Positions 1 to 8,056 of a stretch of DNA of 64,000 nt are shown piece by piece. The translations under genes were made by a program, and so were the position numbers. The notes beneath the pieces are model-generated. The model was not told where the DNA came from. It saw only the letters and a program-made list of their open reading frames with translations, and did no database searches. This stretch comes from Paracoccus sulfuroxidans (GTDB lineage: Bacteria; Pseudomonadota; Alphaproteobacteria; Rhodobacterales; Rhodobacteraceae): assembly GCF_007830335.1 (NCBI RefSeq), contig NZ_VLKU01000006.1, forward strand, positions 5,001 through 69,000, in the 5' to 3' direction. Position 1 is the stretch's first letter. Each line of letters starts with the position of its first letter.

Positions 1-508
<508 letters not shown>

Positions 509-514
509 TGATCC

Positions 515-536
515 GGAAGAAGGCAGATCTTCTTCC
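515..536 (+). other. hairpin in the 23S-5S spacer
   Basis: A perfect 8-bp stem (515-522 with 529-536) with a 6-nt loop directly downstream of 23S. It is probably a processing or folding element of the rRNA precursor. That role is inferred from position only. Confidence 0.5.
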
Positions 537-579
537 AAAAGCATCCTTGGACAACCAATCCTCGCAAGAGGACAACGCT

Positions 580-729
580 GATCTGTTTCTTTCCCGGTCT
601 GGTGGCTACAGCACGAGCGAAACACCCGATCCCATCCCGAACTCGGCCGTTAAGCGCCGTTGCGCCAATGGTACTGCGTCCTAAGACGTGGGAGAGTAGG
701 TCACCGCCAGACCTGGAAAGAAACAGATC
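580..729 (+). other. 5S rRNA precursor processing stem
   Basis: Bases 580-594 are the exact reverse complement of 715-729 (15 bp). The pairing continues into the terminal helix of 5S after a single C/T mismatch. In the precursor this would form a helix of about 22 bp clamping the 5S rRNA, a typical substrate for endonucleolytic 5S maturation. The pairing is seen; the processing role is inferred. Confidence 0.6.
598..713 (+). rRNA. rrf: 5S ribosomal RNA
   Basis: About 115 nt with the canonical closing helix (ggtctggtggc pairing with gccagacc). It carries the standard internal segments (cacccgatcccatcccgaactcgg in two pieces, and gtgggagagtaggtcaccgcc). It sits between 23S and the initiator tRNA, the usual order in alphaproteobacterial rRNA operons. 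Confidence 0.96.
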
Positions 730-780
730 TCTCGAACGATCAAAAACAACGCGCTCATCTCAACCGATCTGCGCAAATGG

Positions 781-858
<78 letters not shown>

Positions 859-886
859 AAATATCAAATAAATCAAAGGCATGCAC

Positions 887-908
887 AGCGCCCCTCAGGG
901 CGCTTTTT
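887..908 (+). terminator. rRNA operon intrinsic terminator
   Basis: A 7-bp perfect GC-rich stem (agcgccc/gggcgct) with a 4-nt loop followed by a run of T, 30 bases after tRNA-fMet. It ends the rRNA operon just before the insertion-element remnant. Confidence 0.85.
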
Positions 909-929
909 GCATTCGGACGCCGAACAACA

Positions 930-950
930 GTAAGCGGTGCATATGACCCC
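930..950 (+). repeat. IS66-type left terminal inverted repeat
   Basis: The sequence gtaagcggtgcatatgac has the gtaagcg start typical of IS66-family ends and lies 83 bases upstream of tnpA. No matching right end (ending ...cgcttac) is visible between tnpB and the following gene, so only the left boundary survives. Confidence 0.6.
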
Positions 951-1012
951 CTAAGTCGGGGCTGAAGCCAGAAGAGCTCCGCTGATAGGCTACCTTCAAA
1001 TGAGGGGCAGCC

Positions 1013-1426
1013 ATGAGCCGATACGAAACTTTCCAATCTACCGATACCTCACTCGAAATCTTCGGCTTCGAAGTGCCCGTCACCTTCGACGGTCGACGGA
1101 TTTGGCCGCCTCGCCTGAAAACTTACTTGCTGGAGAAGTTAAAAGCCGGTGATCTGTCTGCTGCCGAAGTTTGTAAGACATGCGATATCTCACCCTTGCA
1201 GCTCTCACGCTGGCAATTGGGCTCAGAGCCGTTCATCGCCAAGCCGAAAGCACTCTTTGCGGAGGTCAAGCTGACGGAAGCGCAGGTACCGGAGGATCTG
1301 GCAGGTCCGAGCATGAGCCTCGAGGAGATTGTTTTGCGGACAAGCCGATGTGAGCTCAGATTTCCCGTCAACTATCCTGTTGAACGTTTTGCTGTTCTGC
1401 TTGAGCTCATGGAGCGTGAAGGATGA
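1013..1426 (+). CDS. tnpA: IS66 family accessory protein TnpA
   Basis: A 137-residue protein of the IS66 OrfA type. The N-terminal half has a helix-turn-helix feel (LSAAEVCKTCDISPLQLSRW) typical of transposase-associated DNA-binding subunits. It starts at ATG 1013 after a GAGGGG-like ribosome site and overlaps tnpB by 4 bases (ATGA), as usual in IS66 elements. It is needed with TnpB and the TnpC transposase for movement, but tnpC is missing here, so the element should be immobile. Confidence 0.82.
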   Translation: MSRYETFQSTDTSLEIFGFEVPVTFDGRRIWPPRLKTYLLEKLKAGDLSAAEVCKTCDISPLQLSRWQLGSEPFIAKPKALFAEVKLTEAQVPEDLAGPSMSLEEIVLRTSRCELRFPVNYPVERFAVLLELMEREG

Positions 1427-1773
1427 TCGCACCATCACACAATCTCAAGATTTATGTCGCAACTGATCCAGTCGATTTCAGAAAAGGCATGGACGGCTTG
1501 GCGGCGCTCGTTCAATCGGAGTTTGATCTTGATCCGTTTTCCGGAGCTCTATTTATCTTTCGCGCAAAGAGGTCTGATAGGCTGAAAATTGTGTTGTGGG
1601 ATGGGACGGGCCTTGTCCTCATCTACAAACGGATCGAAGGCGCGGGCTTCGTGTGGCCGCGCATGCGCGATGGTACCGTTGAACTCAATCGTGCCCAATT
1701 TGAGGCGCTGTTCGAAGGTCTAGATTGGACCGTTGTGAGAAGTCGGCTTCATCTTCGGCCACGGGTAGCGTAA
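1423..1773 (+). CDS. tnpB: IS66 family protein TnpB (Orf2)
   Basis: A 116-residue IS66 Orf2-like protein. It has the family hallmarks near the N terminus (YVATDPVDFRKGMDGLAALV) and a central LFIFRAKRSDRLKIVLWDGTG stretch split by an Arg-rich turn. Length is normal (110-120). The frame is intact, but the expected tnpC downstream is absent: about 100 bases later the minus-strand JAB gene ends. This marks a deletion or replacement of the right half of the element. Confidence 0.88.
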   Translation: MIAPSHNLKIYVATDPVDFRKGMDGLAALVQSEFDLDPFSGALFIFRAKRSDRLKIVLWDGTGLVLIYKRIEGAGFVWPRMRDGTVELNRAQFEALFEGLDWTVVRSRLHLRPRVA

Positions 1774-1879
1774 CACATCACCCGGAACGGCCCATTGCGG
1801 TCACTCAACCTGGCCTCAAAATGCTGCGTAGCGGTCTGCCAGACCGGACCTTCGCTGCACTCCAAAGGCGGGTGGAGTG
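1774..1879. other. scar between tnpB and the JAB gene
   Basis: About 106 bases with no gene that I recognise. tnpC and the right terminal repeat of the IS66 element should lie here and do not, so at least one breakpoint of the rearrangement probably falls in this stretch. Confidence 0.4.
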
Positions 1880-2359
1880 CTAGGTTTCGCGCTCTACATT
1901 CAAGGCAGACCATGCGTTGGCCTCATGAAGTGACACATGCAACCCCTCGGGAAACTCTGCAGTGCCGACGATCACCATTAAGAATGCATTCAAATCATGC
2001 TTTGATCGCGCGAACAAGTCAGCCATTGATGAAAGGTCAGTTCCAGAAGGGATGGGAACGTATTGTGGGTGAGTGTGCCAATCTCCGAGATAATGCAGCC
2101 CCGACTTGTGCAGCGCGCTGATCTCCAGACGTTCCGCAAGACGGTCCGCGATAAAAAAGAAGCGTCCTCGTCGGTCGGAACGCCTCGGACCTGTTGCAAG
2201 CTTGACTTTGACGCGTTGACCTTCGACCGCACCAAATAGCTGCCCACCTGCTTCAGGCATTTTCAGGTCCAGCTGTCGCCATTTAACAAAGTGATCGAGA
2301 ACATTCTGTTCTAAGGTCAGAAATTGTCCACTTTCTCCAATGGGGTAGAGAATGCTCAT
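1880..2359 (-). CDS. JAB/JAMM-family isopeptidase, Cap3-like
   Basis: A 159-residue metallopeptidase of the Mov34/MPN/JAB type, the family that cleaves ubiquitin-like conjugates. All JAMM zinc and catalytic residues are present: Glu36 in a PEAGGQLFG stretch, the HTHP motif (His95, His97), and Ser105 and Asp108 (SGTD). The start at 2359 was chosen because its ATG overlaps the stop of the upstream E2-E1 gene as ATGA and has a GGGGGAGG-like ribosome site; the frame can be read 13 codons further but into that gene. In type II CBASS, Cap3 removes the CD-NTase from conjugates made by Cap2. The enzyme looks intact although its operon partners are not. Confidence 0.85.
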   Translation of the reverse strand: MSILYPIGESGQFLTLEQNVLDHFVKWRQLDLKMPEAGGQLFGAVEGQRVKVKLATGPRRSDRRGRFFFIADRLAERLEISALHKSGLHYLGDWHTHPQYVPIPSGTDLSSMADLFARSKHDLNAFLMVIVGTAEFPEGLHVSLHEANAWSALNVERET

Positions 2360-3930
2360 CCTCCCCCGCAAAAAGCACAATCTCCCTTTCGCCTCCACTC
2401 GAGTTGCCTCGTTCCGCCAAATTCAGGAACATCCGGAAAGAAATTTAGAAATTCCCGGGTAAAACGTCCACCTTGCTCGACAATTTCGTCCTTAGAAGCC
2501 CAGTAAACGGCCTCGGTTCCAGGGGTCATCTCACCAAGCAGTGCTTTGGTTGTGGTCTTGGCCACCAAAGCTGCTACGCCTGACAATGATACCGGCCCGT
2601 ATGGTTGGAAACTGGCCCCACAATGAGGTTGTTTGCGGGTCGTCTTGGTATCCCACTCGCAAATTGCTCGTAGGGTGCTTCCGAAATGGTCCATCCCGCA
2701 GGCAAAACACGGGCCGTCGGAGCCGATCAACGCGGCGTGTCCTGCGACAGAAAAAGGCTCTGCCCACCCATAGATCACAGGGGGAAAGTCTGGTTCGTTC
2801 CTAGCCAATTGGTTAAGCCTGCCTTCAGCCTCCCAACTACCCACCGTAGACACAATCAAATCGGTGTTGTGGAAAACCTCTGGATCTTTGCCATAGAGCG
2901 TTTGCCAGTCCTCGTTAAAATACTTGATCGAGCGCATATGTGGGAACCTGCGAGCCAACTCTTCTGCAAGTGATTTGGCTTTATACGTGCGGACCTCCGC
3001 GACCCCCAGCACATGACGACCGACATTGGGATAGTCCAGAACTTCCGGATCGACCAGTGTGATTGAGCCAACTCCAGTCTTGGCCAGAAGCAAAGCAGCC
3101 TCGCTTCCCAACGACCCCGCGCCGACCATCAGAACACGCTTGTCAAACAATGGGGCAACTGTAGGGGTATCACGTCCATGTATCCACGATGGGTCCGCGC
3201 GCACAACCTCATGGCGCTCGACCTTGTTCCCTCCGAACAGCCGCTGCATTCGGATATGCGTCGGCACCTTTCCAGGCCGAAAGCCCTTCTGCACCATGTT
3301 TGGCCTTCGCCCAGCCTTCATACCACGTTTATTGGGAGGCATAACCTCAATGGCGAAAAGCACTGGCCCGTCATCCGTACACCCCTCGAAGGAAACGGTG
3401 AACTTGTCGTCTGCAGCTTCGGCCGCATCTTCCAGTTGTTCTATGGATTCGGGGGCCAACTCTCGCAGAAAGCGTAGCACTGCCGCGCCAGACTTCGGAT
3501 ATTCCGAAGGCAGAATGGGTCTTTTTAGCACGATGTGCGATGCGGTGGTGAACCTGAAGTCCTCCTTGTTCCCCGGAAAGCGGTTGCGAAGCCAATTCTC
3601 CAGAGCTGCGTCGTCATCCCCTAAATAGTAATGAACCGTGCTGCACCACAGGGAAACCTTGCGAGAGACACCCCCAGGGGAAAGCAGGCTGACGATGTTC
3701 TTTCCTCCCTCCGTTTTGCTCCAATAGGAATCGAACTCGTCCGCGAAGTCACTGAGAAACGCGTCGTTGTATGAAGCGACGATCAATCGAGTAGCTTCTT
3801 TGATCGCATCCCATATTAGCCCTTTGGGGTTCACAGGGCTGTGCTCTGTCCCCGGTGGGTAAAGGCAAAATGCACCATCTTTTTCGATGTGTGGAAACTG
3901 CAAAAATTTAAATTTATCGGCGCAGTACAC
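2356..3930 (-). CDS. E2-E1 (ThiF-type) fusion, Cap2-like, 5'-truncated
   Basis: The readable part from GTG 3930 is 524 residues. It begins inside an E2-like domain with the HIEKDGAFCL motif (putative E2 cysteine at residue 22). An E1/ThiF adenylation domain follows: GAGSLG at 270-275, an acidic strand end (VDPE), and PNVGRH with TYKAKS. Possible zinc pairs are Cys408/Cys411 and Cys518/Cys521, and Cys437 (PHCGAS) is a candidate E1 catalytic residue. An E2 fused to an E1 and followed by a JAB gene is the Cap2-Cap3 arrangement of type II CBASS. The E2 frame stays open upstream of 3930 but has no ATG, GTG or TTG before a stop at 4188-4186, so the true start is lost. GTG 3930 has no clear ribosome site. 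It is probably a decayed remnant, though the E1 half is uninterrupted. Confidence 0.8.
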   Translation of the reverse strand: MYCADKFKFLQFPHIEKDGAFCLYPPGTEHSPVNPKGLIWDAIKEATRLIVASYNDAFLSDFADEFDSYWSKTEGGKNIVSLLSPGGVSRKVSLWCSTVHYYLGDDDAALENWLRNRFPGNKEDFRFTTASHIVLKRPILPSEYPKSGAAVLRFLRELAPESIEQLEDAAEAADDKFTVSFEGCTDDGPVLFAIEVMPPNKRGMKAGRRPNMVQKGFRPGKVPTHIRMQRLFGGNKVERHEVVRADPSWIHGRDTPTVAPLFDKRVLMVGAGSLGSEAALLLAKTGVGSITLVDPEVLDYPNVGRHVLGVAEVRTYKAKSLAEELARRFPHMRSIKYFNEDWQTLYGKDPEVFHNTDLIVSTVGSWEAEGRLNQLARNEPDFPPVIYGWAEPFSVAGHAALIGSDGPCFACGMDHFGSTLRAICEWDTKTTRKQPHCGASFQPYGPVSLSGVAALVAKTTTKALLGEMTPGTEAVYWASKDEIVEQGGRFTREFLNFFPDVPEFGGTRQLEWRRKGDCAFCGGG

Positions 3931-4030
3931 TCGTGGCTTTGTCCACGGGAAATGCCGAAAGAGTACTACTTGCAGATCAAAGCGGTCAGCTTGATGCTCG
4001 AATGGGACAACCCATCCGTGGATTGGGGCC
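3931..4030 (-). other. E2-domain reading frame without a start; deletion junction
   Basis: In the frame of the E2-E1 gene this stretch reads HGWVVPFEHQ...LQVVLFRHFPWTKPRVYC. That is the expected middle beta-sheet and FPxxxP part of an E2 fold just before the active-site segment. In another frame the same bases continue the N-terminal repeat protein (GGFAASWTRPQSTDG). The changeover from one gene to the other therefore lies at about 4010-4030. Roughly the first few dozen residues of the E2 domain, and anything upstream of it, have been deleted. Confidence 0.6.
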
Positions 4031-4310
4031 TTGTCCAGCTGGCCGCAAAGCCGCCATCCGCCAGCGTCGACAGGCTGATCGCGCGCGAGGAGGCTCCGTC
4101 CGCAGCGCTGATGATCGTCTCGGTCCCCAGCCGGACCCCCGAGGCTGAATAGCGCTGCATCGCGACATAGGTCGTGACGACGCCGTTATCATCATAATTG
4201 TTGAAGTAGCTTTCCCAGGCGATCACGAAACCGCCATCATTCAAAGCCGTGATGGCCGGATCACTCTGCCAGTTGCTCTGGTAGGTGTTCACCCGAAACT
4301 CGTTGCCCAT
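3966..4310 (-). pseudogene. 5' fragment of an RTX/VCBS-like repeat protein
   Basis: The start is ATG 4310 (MGNEFRVNTY) with GAGG upstream. The fragment contains two copies of a short motif of the type 'DGGFVIAWES' / 'DGGFAASWTR', about 55 residues apart. Such motifs are common at the start of long secreted calcium-binding adhesins and RTX proteins. The frame ends at TAG 3966 after about 14 residues that belong to another gene's DNA in the wrong frame, so the bulk of the protein, including any C-terminal secretion repeats, is missing. It is not the N terminus of the E2-E1 protein, because the frames differ. Confidence 0.6.
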
Positions 4311-4535
4311 TGCACCCTCGTCACTTTTACCAGGGAAGTGGTGACAGATGGGCGCGGCACAGGCAAGAAAATGCCGGATGGGGCAAGGCGCAAAGGCGGG
4401 GCTGCGCAACGGATTGCGATTTGCATCGCGGCGCCTTCTTCGGCACAGCATCGGCTTAAGCCACCCTTAAGGTTTGACCTGCAGGGACGAGCAAATTCGA
4501 ACTCACGCGGCCACATGGCCGCCTAGGAGGAACAG

Positions 4536-5168
4536 ATGATGCAACGTCGGACCTTTATCCGTGCAGGCGCCGCCCTGCTGGCACTGCCGACGCTGGGGCA
4601 GTTCGCGCAGGCGCAAGAGGCAGGCAGCAACCCCATGCCAGCCGAGCTGCGCAAGGCGCTGGAGCGTGACCCGACCGCCCCGGTTCTGGGCAATCCGAAC
4701 GGCGATGTGACCCTGACGGAATTCTTTGACTACAACTGCCCCTTCTGCCGCAAGATGGTCGAGCCGCTGCACCAGCTGATCCAGTCGGACAAACAGCTGC
4801 GCGTGGTGTTCCGCGAATGGCCCGTCTTCGGGGACGATTCCGACTATGCGGCGCGGCTTTCGCTCGCCTCGCTGAAGCAGAGGAAATACTGGCAGCTGCA
4901 CACCGCCATGTTCCGCACCCGTGGCCGCGTGACCGAGGCCGCCGCGCTGCGCGCCGCGCGCGAGGTGGGTCTGGACATCGCACAGCTGGAACGCGACATG
5001 GCCGCGCCCGAGGTCGACAAGCACATCAACTCCAGCCATATGCTGGCCGATCACATGGGGCTGGTCGGCACCCCCACCTTCATCGCGGGGGATGAGGGGG
5101 CGTTCGGCGAATACAGCCTCAGCGACATGCGCGAGCTGGTGCAGCGCGCGCGCGAAACCACCTCGTAA
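4536..5168 (+). CDS. DsbA-family thiol:disulfide protein
   Basis: A 210-residue periplasmic thioredoxin-fold protein. The N terminus has twin arginines and a hydrophobic run ending in AQA (MMQRRTFIRAGAALLALP...), fitting a Tat- or Sec-type signal. The redox motif is CPFC (Cys68/Cys71) and the cis-Pro loop is VGTPTF (Pro180). The family includes DsbA/DsbG/ScsC-like oxidants and isomerases. A strong TAGGAGG site precedes ATG 4536. Twenty-seven bases downstream begins a response regulator gene on the same strand, so the three genes may be cotranscribed. Confidence 0.88.
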   Translation: MMQRRTFIRAGAALLALPTLGQFAQAQEAGSNPMPAELRKALERDPTAPVLGNPNGDVTLTEFFDYNCPFCRKMVEPLHQLIQSDKQLRVVFREWPVFGDDSDYAARLSLASLKQRKYWQLHTAMFRTRGRVTEAAALRAAREVGLDIAQLERDMAAPEVDKHINSSHMLADHMGLVGTPTFIAGDEGAFGEYSLSDMRELVQRARETTS

Positions 5169-5195
5169 ACGCCCGCGCCGGATCGGAAGACTGCG

Positions 5196-5855
5196 ATGCG
5201 CCTGCTGATTGTCGAAGACGACCCGGTGCTGGCCGACGGGCTTTCGGTGGGCCTTGGCCTCTCGGGCTTCACCGCCGATGCCGTGGGCACGCTGGCCGAT
5301 GCCCGTGCGGCGCTGGCGGCGGGGGGCTTTGCCGGGATCGTGCTGGACATCATGCTGCCCGACGGCTCGGGCCTCGATCTGCTGGCAGAGCTGCGGCAGG
5401 CGGGCTCCCGGCTGCCGGTCCTGCTGCTGACCGCGCGCGACCGGGTGCGCGACCGCGTGACCGGGCTGGATGCGGGCGCTGACGACTATCTGGGCAAGCC
5501 TTTCGACCTTGAGGAACTGGCCGCCCGGCTGCGCGCCATGCTGCGCCGGCATGAAGGCCGCGCCTCGGCGGTCATCGAATGGAACGGGCTTTGCCTTGAC
5601 CCCGCCACGCAGAAGGGGCGGCTGGAAGGGCGCGAGTTGCGCTTTTCCCGGCGCGAATTCACCATCCTGCAGGCGCTGGCTGAAAACCCCGGCCGGATCA
5701 TGTCGAAGGCCCAGCTGGAGGAACGGCTTTACGGCTGGCAAGAGGATGTCGAAAGCAACACGGTCGAGGTGCATATCCATCACCTGCGCGCGAAGCTGGG
5801 CCGCGACTTCATCCTGACGGTGCGCGGTCTGGGCTATCGGCTGACGGAGGGCTGA
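5196..5855 (+). CDS. OmpR/QseB-type response regulator
   Basis: 219 residues. The receiver domain has the acidic pocket (Glu7, Asp8, Asp9), phosphoacceptor Asp51, Thr79 and Lys101. The C-terminal winged-helix domain carries the usual ESNTVEVHIHHLRAKLG recognition helix. The following sensor kinase starts 4 bases after its stop. No target can be named from the sequence; neighbouring redox genes make an envelope or thiol stress role possible. Confidence 0.93.
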   Translation: MRLLIVEDDPVLADGLSVGLGLSGFTADAVGTLADARAALAAGGFAGIVLDIMLPDGSGLDLLAELRQAGSRLPVLLLTARDRVRDRVTGLDAGADDYLGKPFDLEELAARLRAMLRRHEGRASAVIEWNGLCLDPATQKGRLEGRELRFSRREFTILQALAENPGRIMSKAQLEERLYGWQEDVESNTVEVHIHHLRAKLGRDFILTVRGLGYRLTEG

Positions 5856-5859
5856 CCCC

Positions 5860-7185
5860 ATGTCGATCAAGCTGCGCCTCTTTCTGATCCTGATCCTCGC
5901 CACCGGGGCGATCTGGCTGTCGGCGCTGTTCTGGATCGACCGCTCGACCCGGACCGAGGTCGAGCGGGTGTTGGACGCCCGTCTGGCCGAGGCCGCCAAT
6001 ATGGTCAGCTCGCTGATCTCGGATCGGCGGATCGCGGTCGGCGCGGTCGAGGAATTGCGGCCATGGTCCCCCGATGCGCCCGACTATTCGCGCCAGCTCT
6101 TCTGCCAGATCTGGTCGCTGCATGGCGATCTGGTCAGCGCCTCCTCGGGCGCGCCGGATGAGCAGATGACACATGAGGAAGGCTTCTCGACCAACCTGAT
6201 CGAGGGCGAGGAGTGGCGTGTCTATTCCGTCCACAATCAGGAACTGGGCGTCTGGGTCATGGTGGGTGACCGCATGCTGGTCCGCGACCGGCTGGTCTTT
6301 GACGTGGTGAAGGGGCTTTTGAAGCCCGCGCTGATGATCGTGCCGCTTCTGGCGCTGATGATCTGGATCAGCGTCAGCCGGGGGCTGGCCCCTCTGGCCC
6401 GGCTGGAAACTGCGCTGAGCGGCCGTTCCTCGCATGATCTGGGGCCGCTGCCCGAGGGTCCCGCGCCGCGTGAAATTCGCCCGGTGCGCCACGCGCTGAA
6501 CCAGCTTTTCGCCGCCGTCGAACGCGCCCGCCATGCCGAGCGTGACTTTACCGCCTTCGCCGCGCATGAGTTGAAGACCCCGCTGGCCGGGCTGCGCACG
6601 CAGGCGCAGATTGCCCGCATGGCGCCCGATGCCGCGACCCGCGACCGCGCGCTGCAAAGCATGATCGCCTCGGTCGACCGTACCGACCGGATGGCGCGGC
6701 AGCTTCTGGAACTGGCCACCGTCGAAGGCGATCAGGCCGAAATCGCACCCCTTTCGCCGCAAGATCTTGCAGAAGAGGTGTGCGAGGAACTGGCCGCGCT
6801 GGCCGCTGCGCGTAAAGTGACGCTGGACCTTCGCATCCCCGCCGATCTGCGGGTGCGCGCCAACCGGTTGCTGCTGTATGCTGCCCTGCGCAATGTGGTC
6901 GAAAACGCGGTTCTCGCCTCGCCCGCAGGGGGCGTGGTCACGGTCGACAGCGCGCAATCGGGCGGCATGTTGCGGCTGTCGGTCCGCGATCAGGGGCCGG
7001 GCATCGCGCCCGAAGAGCGCGACCGGATTACCGAGCGCTTCTATCGCGGCCCTCAGGCGGTCGCGGGCGGCAGCGGGCTGGGCCTTGCCATCGCCTCGGC
7101 GGCGATGGAGCGCATGGCCGGGCGCGTCGAGTTCAGCCACCTGACCCCGGGGCTTGAGGTCGGGCTGGTCCTGCCGCTGGCCTGA
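5860..7185 (+). CDS. sensor histidine kinase, QseC-like
   Basis: 441 residues. There are two membrane segments (about 9-26 and 156-172) flanking a periplasmic sensor region. A HAMP-like linker leads to an H-box FAAHELKTPLAG with the phospho-accepting His236. Next come an N-box (RNVVENAVLASP), a G1 box (DQGPGIAP) and a G2 box (GSGLGLAI), so the ATPase domain is complete. It is translationally coupled to the response regulator upstream and the two form a pair. Confidence 0.92.
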   Translation: MSIKLRLFLILILATGAIWLSALFWIDRSTRTEVERVLDARLAEAANMVSSLISDRRIAVGAVEELRPWSPDAPDYSRQLFCQIWSLHGDLVSASSGAPDEQMTHEEGFSTNLIEGEEWRVYSVHNQELGVWVMVGDRMLVRDRLVFDVVKGLLKPALMIVPLLALMIWISVSRGLAPLARLETALSGRSSHDLGPLPEGPAPREIRPVRHALNQLFAAVERARHAERDFTAFAAHELKTPLAGLRTQAQIARMAPDAATRDRALQSMIASVDRTDRMARQLLELATVEGDQAEIAPLSPQDLAEEVCEELAALAAARKVTLDLRIPADLRVRANRLLLYAALRNVVENAVLASPAGGVVTVDSAQSGGMLRLSVRDQGPGIAPEERDRITERFYRGPQAVAGGSGLGLAIASAAMERMAGRVEFSHLTPGLEVGLVLPLA

Positions 7186-7266
7186 TGGCCCTTGGGCAAG
7201 CGCCCCGGGGGTGCGATAGTCGCGCATGGGGGCAATCGGCCCCGCTACCTGCTGGGAGGCAATGGC

Positions 7267-7659
7267 ATGGCACGCGGTTACAAGGAAATGCTGGACGAGG
7301 CCGACGCCCAGGTCCAATCCGTCACCACCGAGGAAATGGCCGCGCGTCTGGGCGACGACGGCCTCGTGATGGTCGACATTCGCGACCCGCGAGAGTTGGA
7401 GCGTGAGGGCATGGTCCCCGGCGCCTTCCACGCCCCGCGCGGCATGCTGGAATTCTGGATCGACCCGGAAAGCCCCTATCACAAGCCCCGTTTTGCCGAG
7501 GGGAAGACCTATGTCTTCTATTGCGCCTCGGGCTGGCGCTCGCTTCTGGCGGCGAAGCTGGCGCAAGAGATGGGGCTGGAGGCGCGCTCGATGCGGGGCG
7601 GTTTCAAGGACTGGCATGCCTCGGGCAAGCCGGTGGCCGAGATGCCCCGGAAATCCTGA
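7267..7659 (+). CDS. rhodanese-like domain protein
   Basis: A 130-residue single-domain rhodanese. Hallmarks are VDIRDPRELEREGMVPGA and the active-site loop YCASGWRS, whose Cys carries persulfide sulfur in the family; the end is GGFKDWHASGKP. ATG 7267 was chosen because GGGAGG lies about 9 bases upstream; the frame is open from 7192 without a ribosome site. It is cytoplasmic with no signal peptide. Confidence 0.88.
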   Translation: MARGYKEMLDEADAQVQSVTTEEMAARLGDDGLVMVDIRDPRELEREGMVPGAFHAPRGMLEFWIDPESPYHKPRFAEGKTYVFYCASGWRSLLAAKLAQEMGLEARSMRGGFKDWHASGKPVAEMPRKS

Positions 7660-7753
7660 GATCCGACGCCGGGACGGTCGGTTTCCGCTGGTCGCCGAGG
7701 GCCCGGGATGACTTTGGCGGCATCCCGATGCTAGGCTGCCCTCGACAGCCAGT

Positions 7754-8056
7754 TTGCGGAGTGCCGATGATGCGCGAACCTTCTTGCTTGCCTTGTCCGT
7801 GGCGATGCCTCTGGCCGCCTGCGTGCCGACCGAGGGGGCGGTGACCTCCCCCGATGATCTGCGGTTGCGGCAACAGGCCGCCTGCAGCGCCCAGATTGCC
7901 GCCCATATCCGCCGTCCGGTGGCCGAGGTGACGTCCCGCTGGATCTCGGAAACCGACGGCATTGCGACCATCGAGGCGCGGGACGGCAACCGCCCGCATC
8001 TGTGCCGGGTGGACGCGACGGGGCACGTTCTGGGCTTTGTTCACCCCGGCGCCTAG
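7754..8056 (+). CDS. small putative lipoprotein, possibly frameshifted at its start
   Basis: The frame encodes a hydrophobic segment with a lipobox (TFLLALSVAMPLAAC) followed by about 75 residues with no family that I recognise. Two further Cys residues could form a disulfide. In this frame the only start is TTG 7754, giving an implausible acidic lead (MRSADDAR). A well-placed ATG at 7767, preceded by GGAG, is in the wrong frame. One extra base near 7773-7778 would join that ATG to the lipobox, so a 1-base deletion or sequence error is likely. The last 4 bases overlap the convergent transporter gene. Confidence 0.55.
   Translation: MRSADDARTFLLALSVAMPLAACVPTEGAVTSPDDLRLRQQAACSAQIAAHIRRPVAEVTSRWISETDGIATIEARDGNRPHLCRVDATGHVLGFVHPGA

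Noticed and set aside
1880-3930. A complete type II CBASS system
   Set aside because: No CD-NTase or effector gene is present on either side within the window, and the E2 domain lacks its start.
3966-4310. The repeat-protein fragment as the natural N terminus of the E2-E1 protein
   Set aside because: The two lie in different frames and the overlap carries recognisable sequence of each in its own frame.
4503-7989. Long open frames on the minus strand opposite the dsbA/two-component/rhodanese genes
   Set aside because: They mirror the GC-rich codon use of well-recognised plus-strand genes and their products have no family features.
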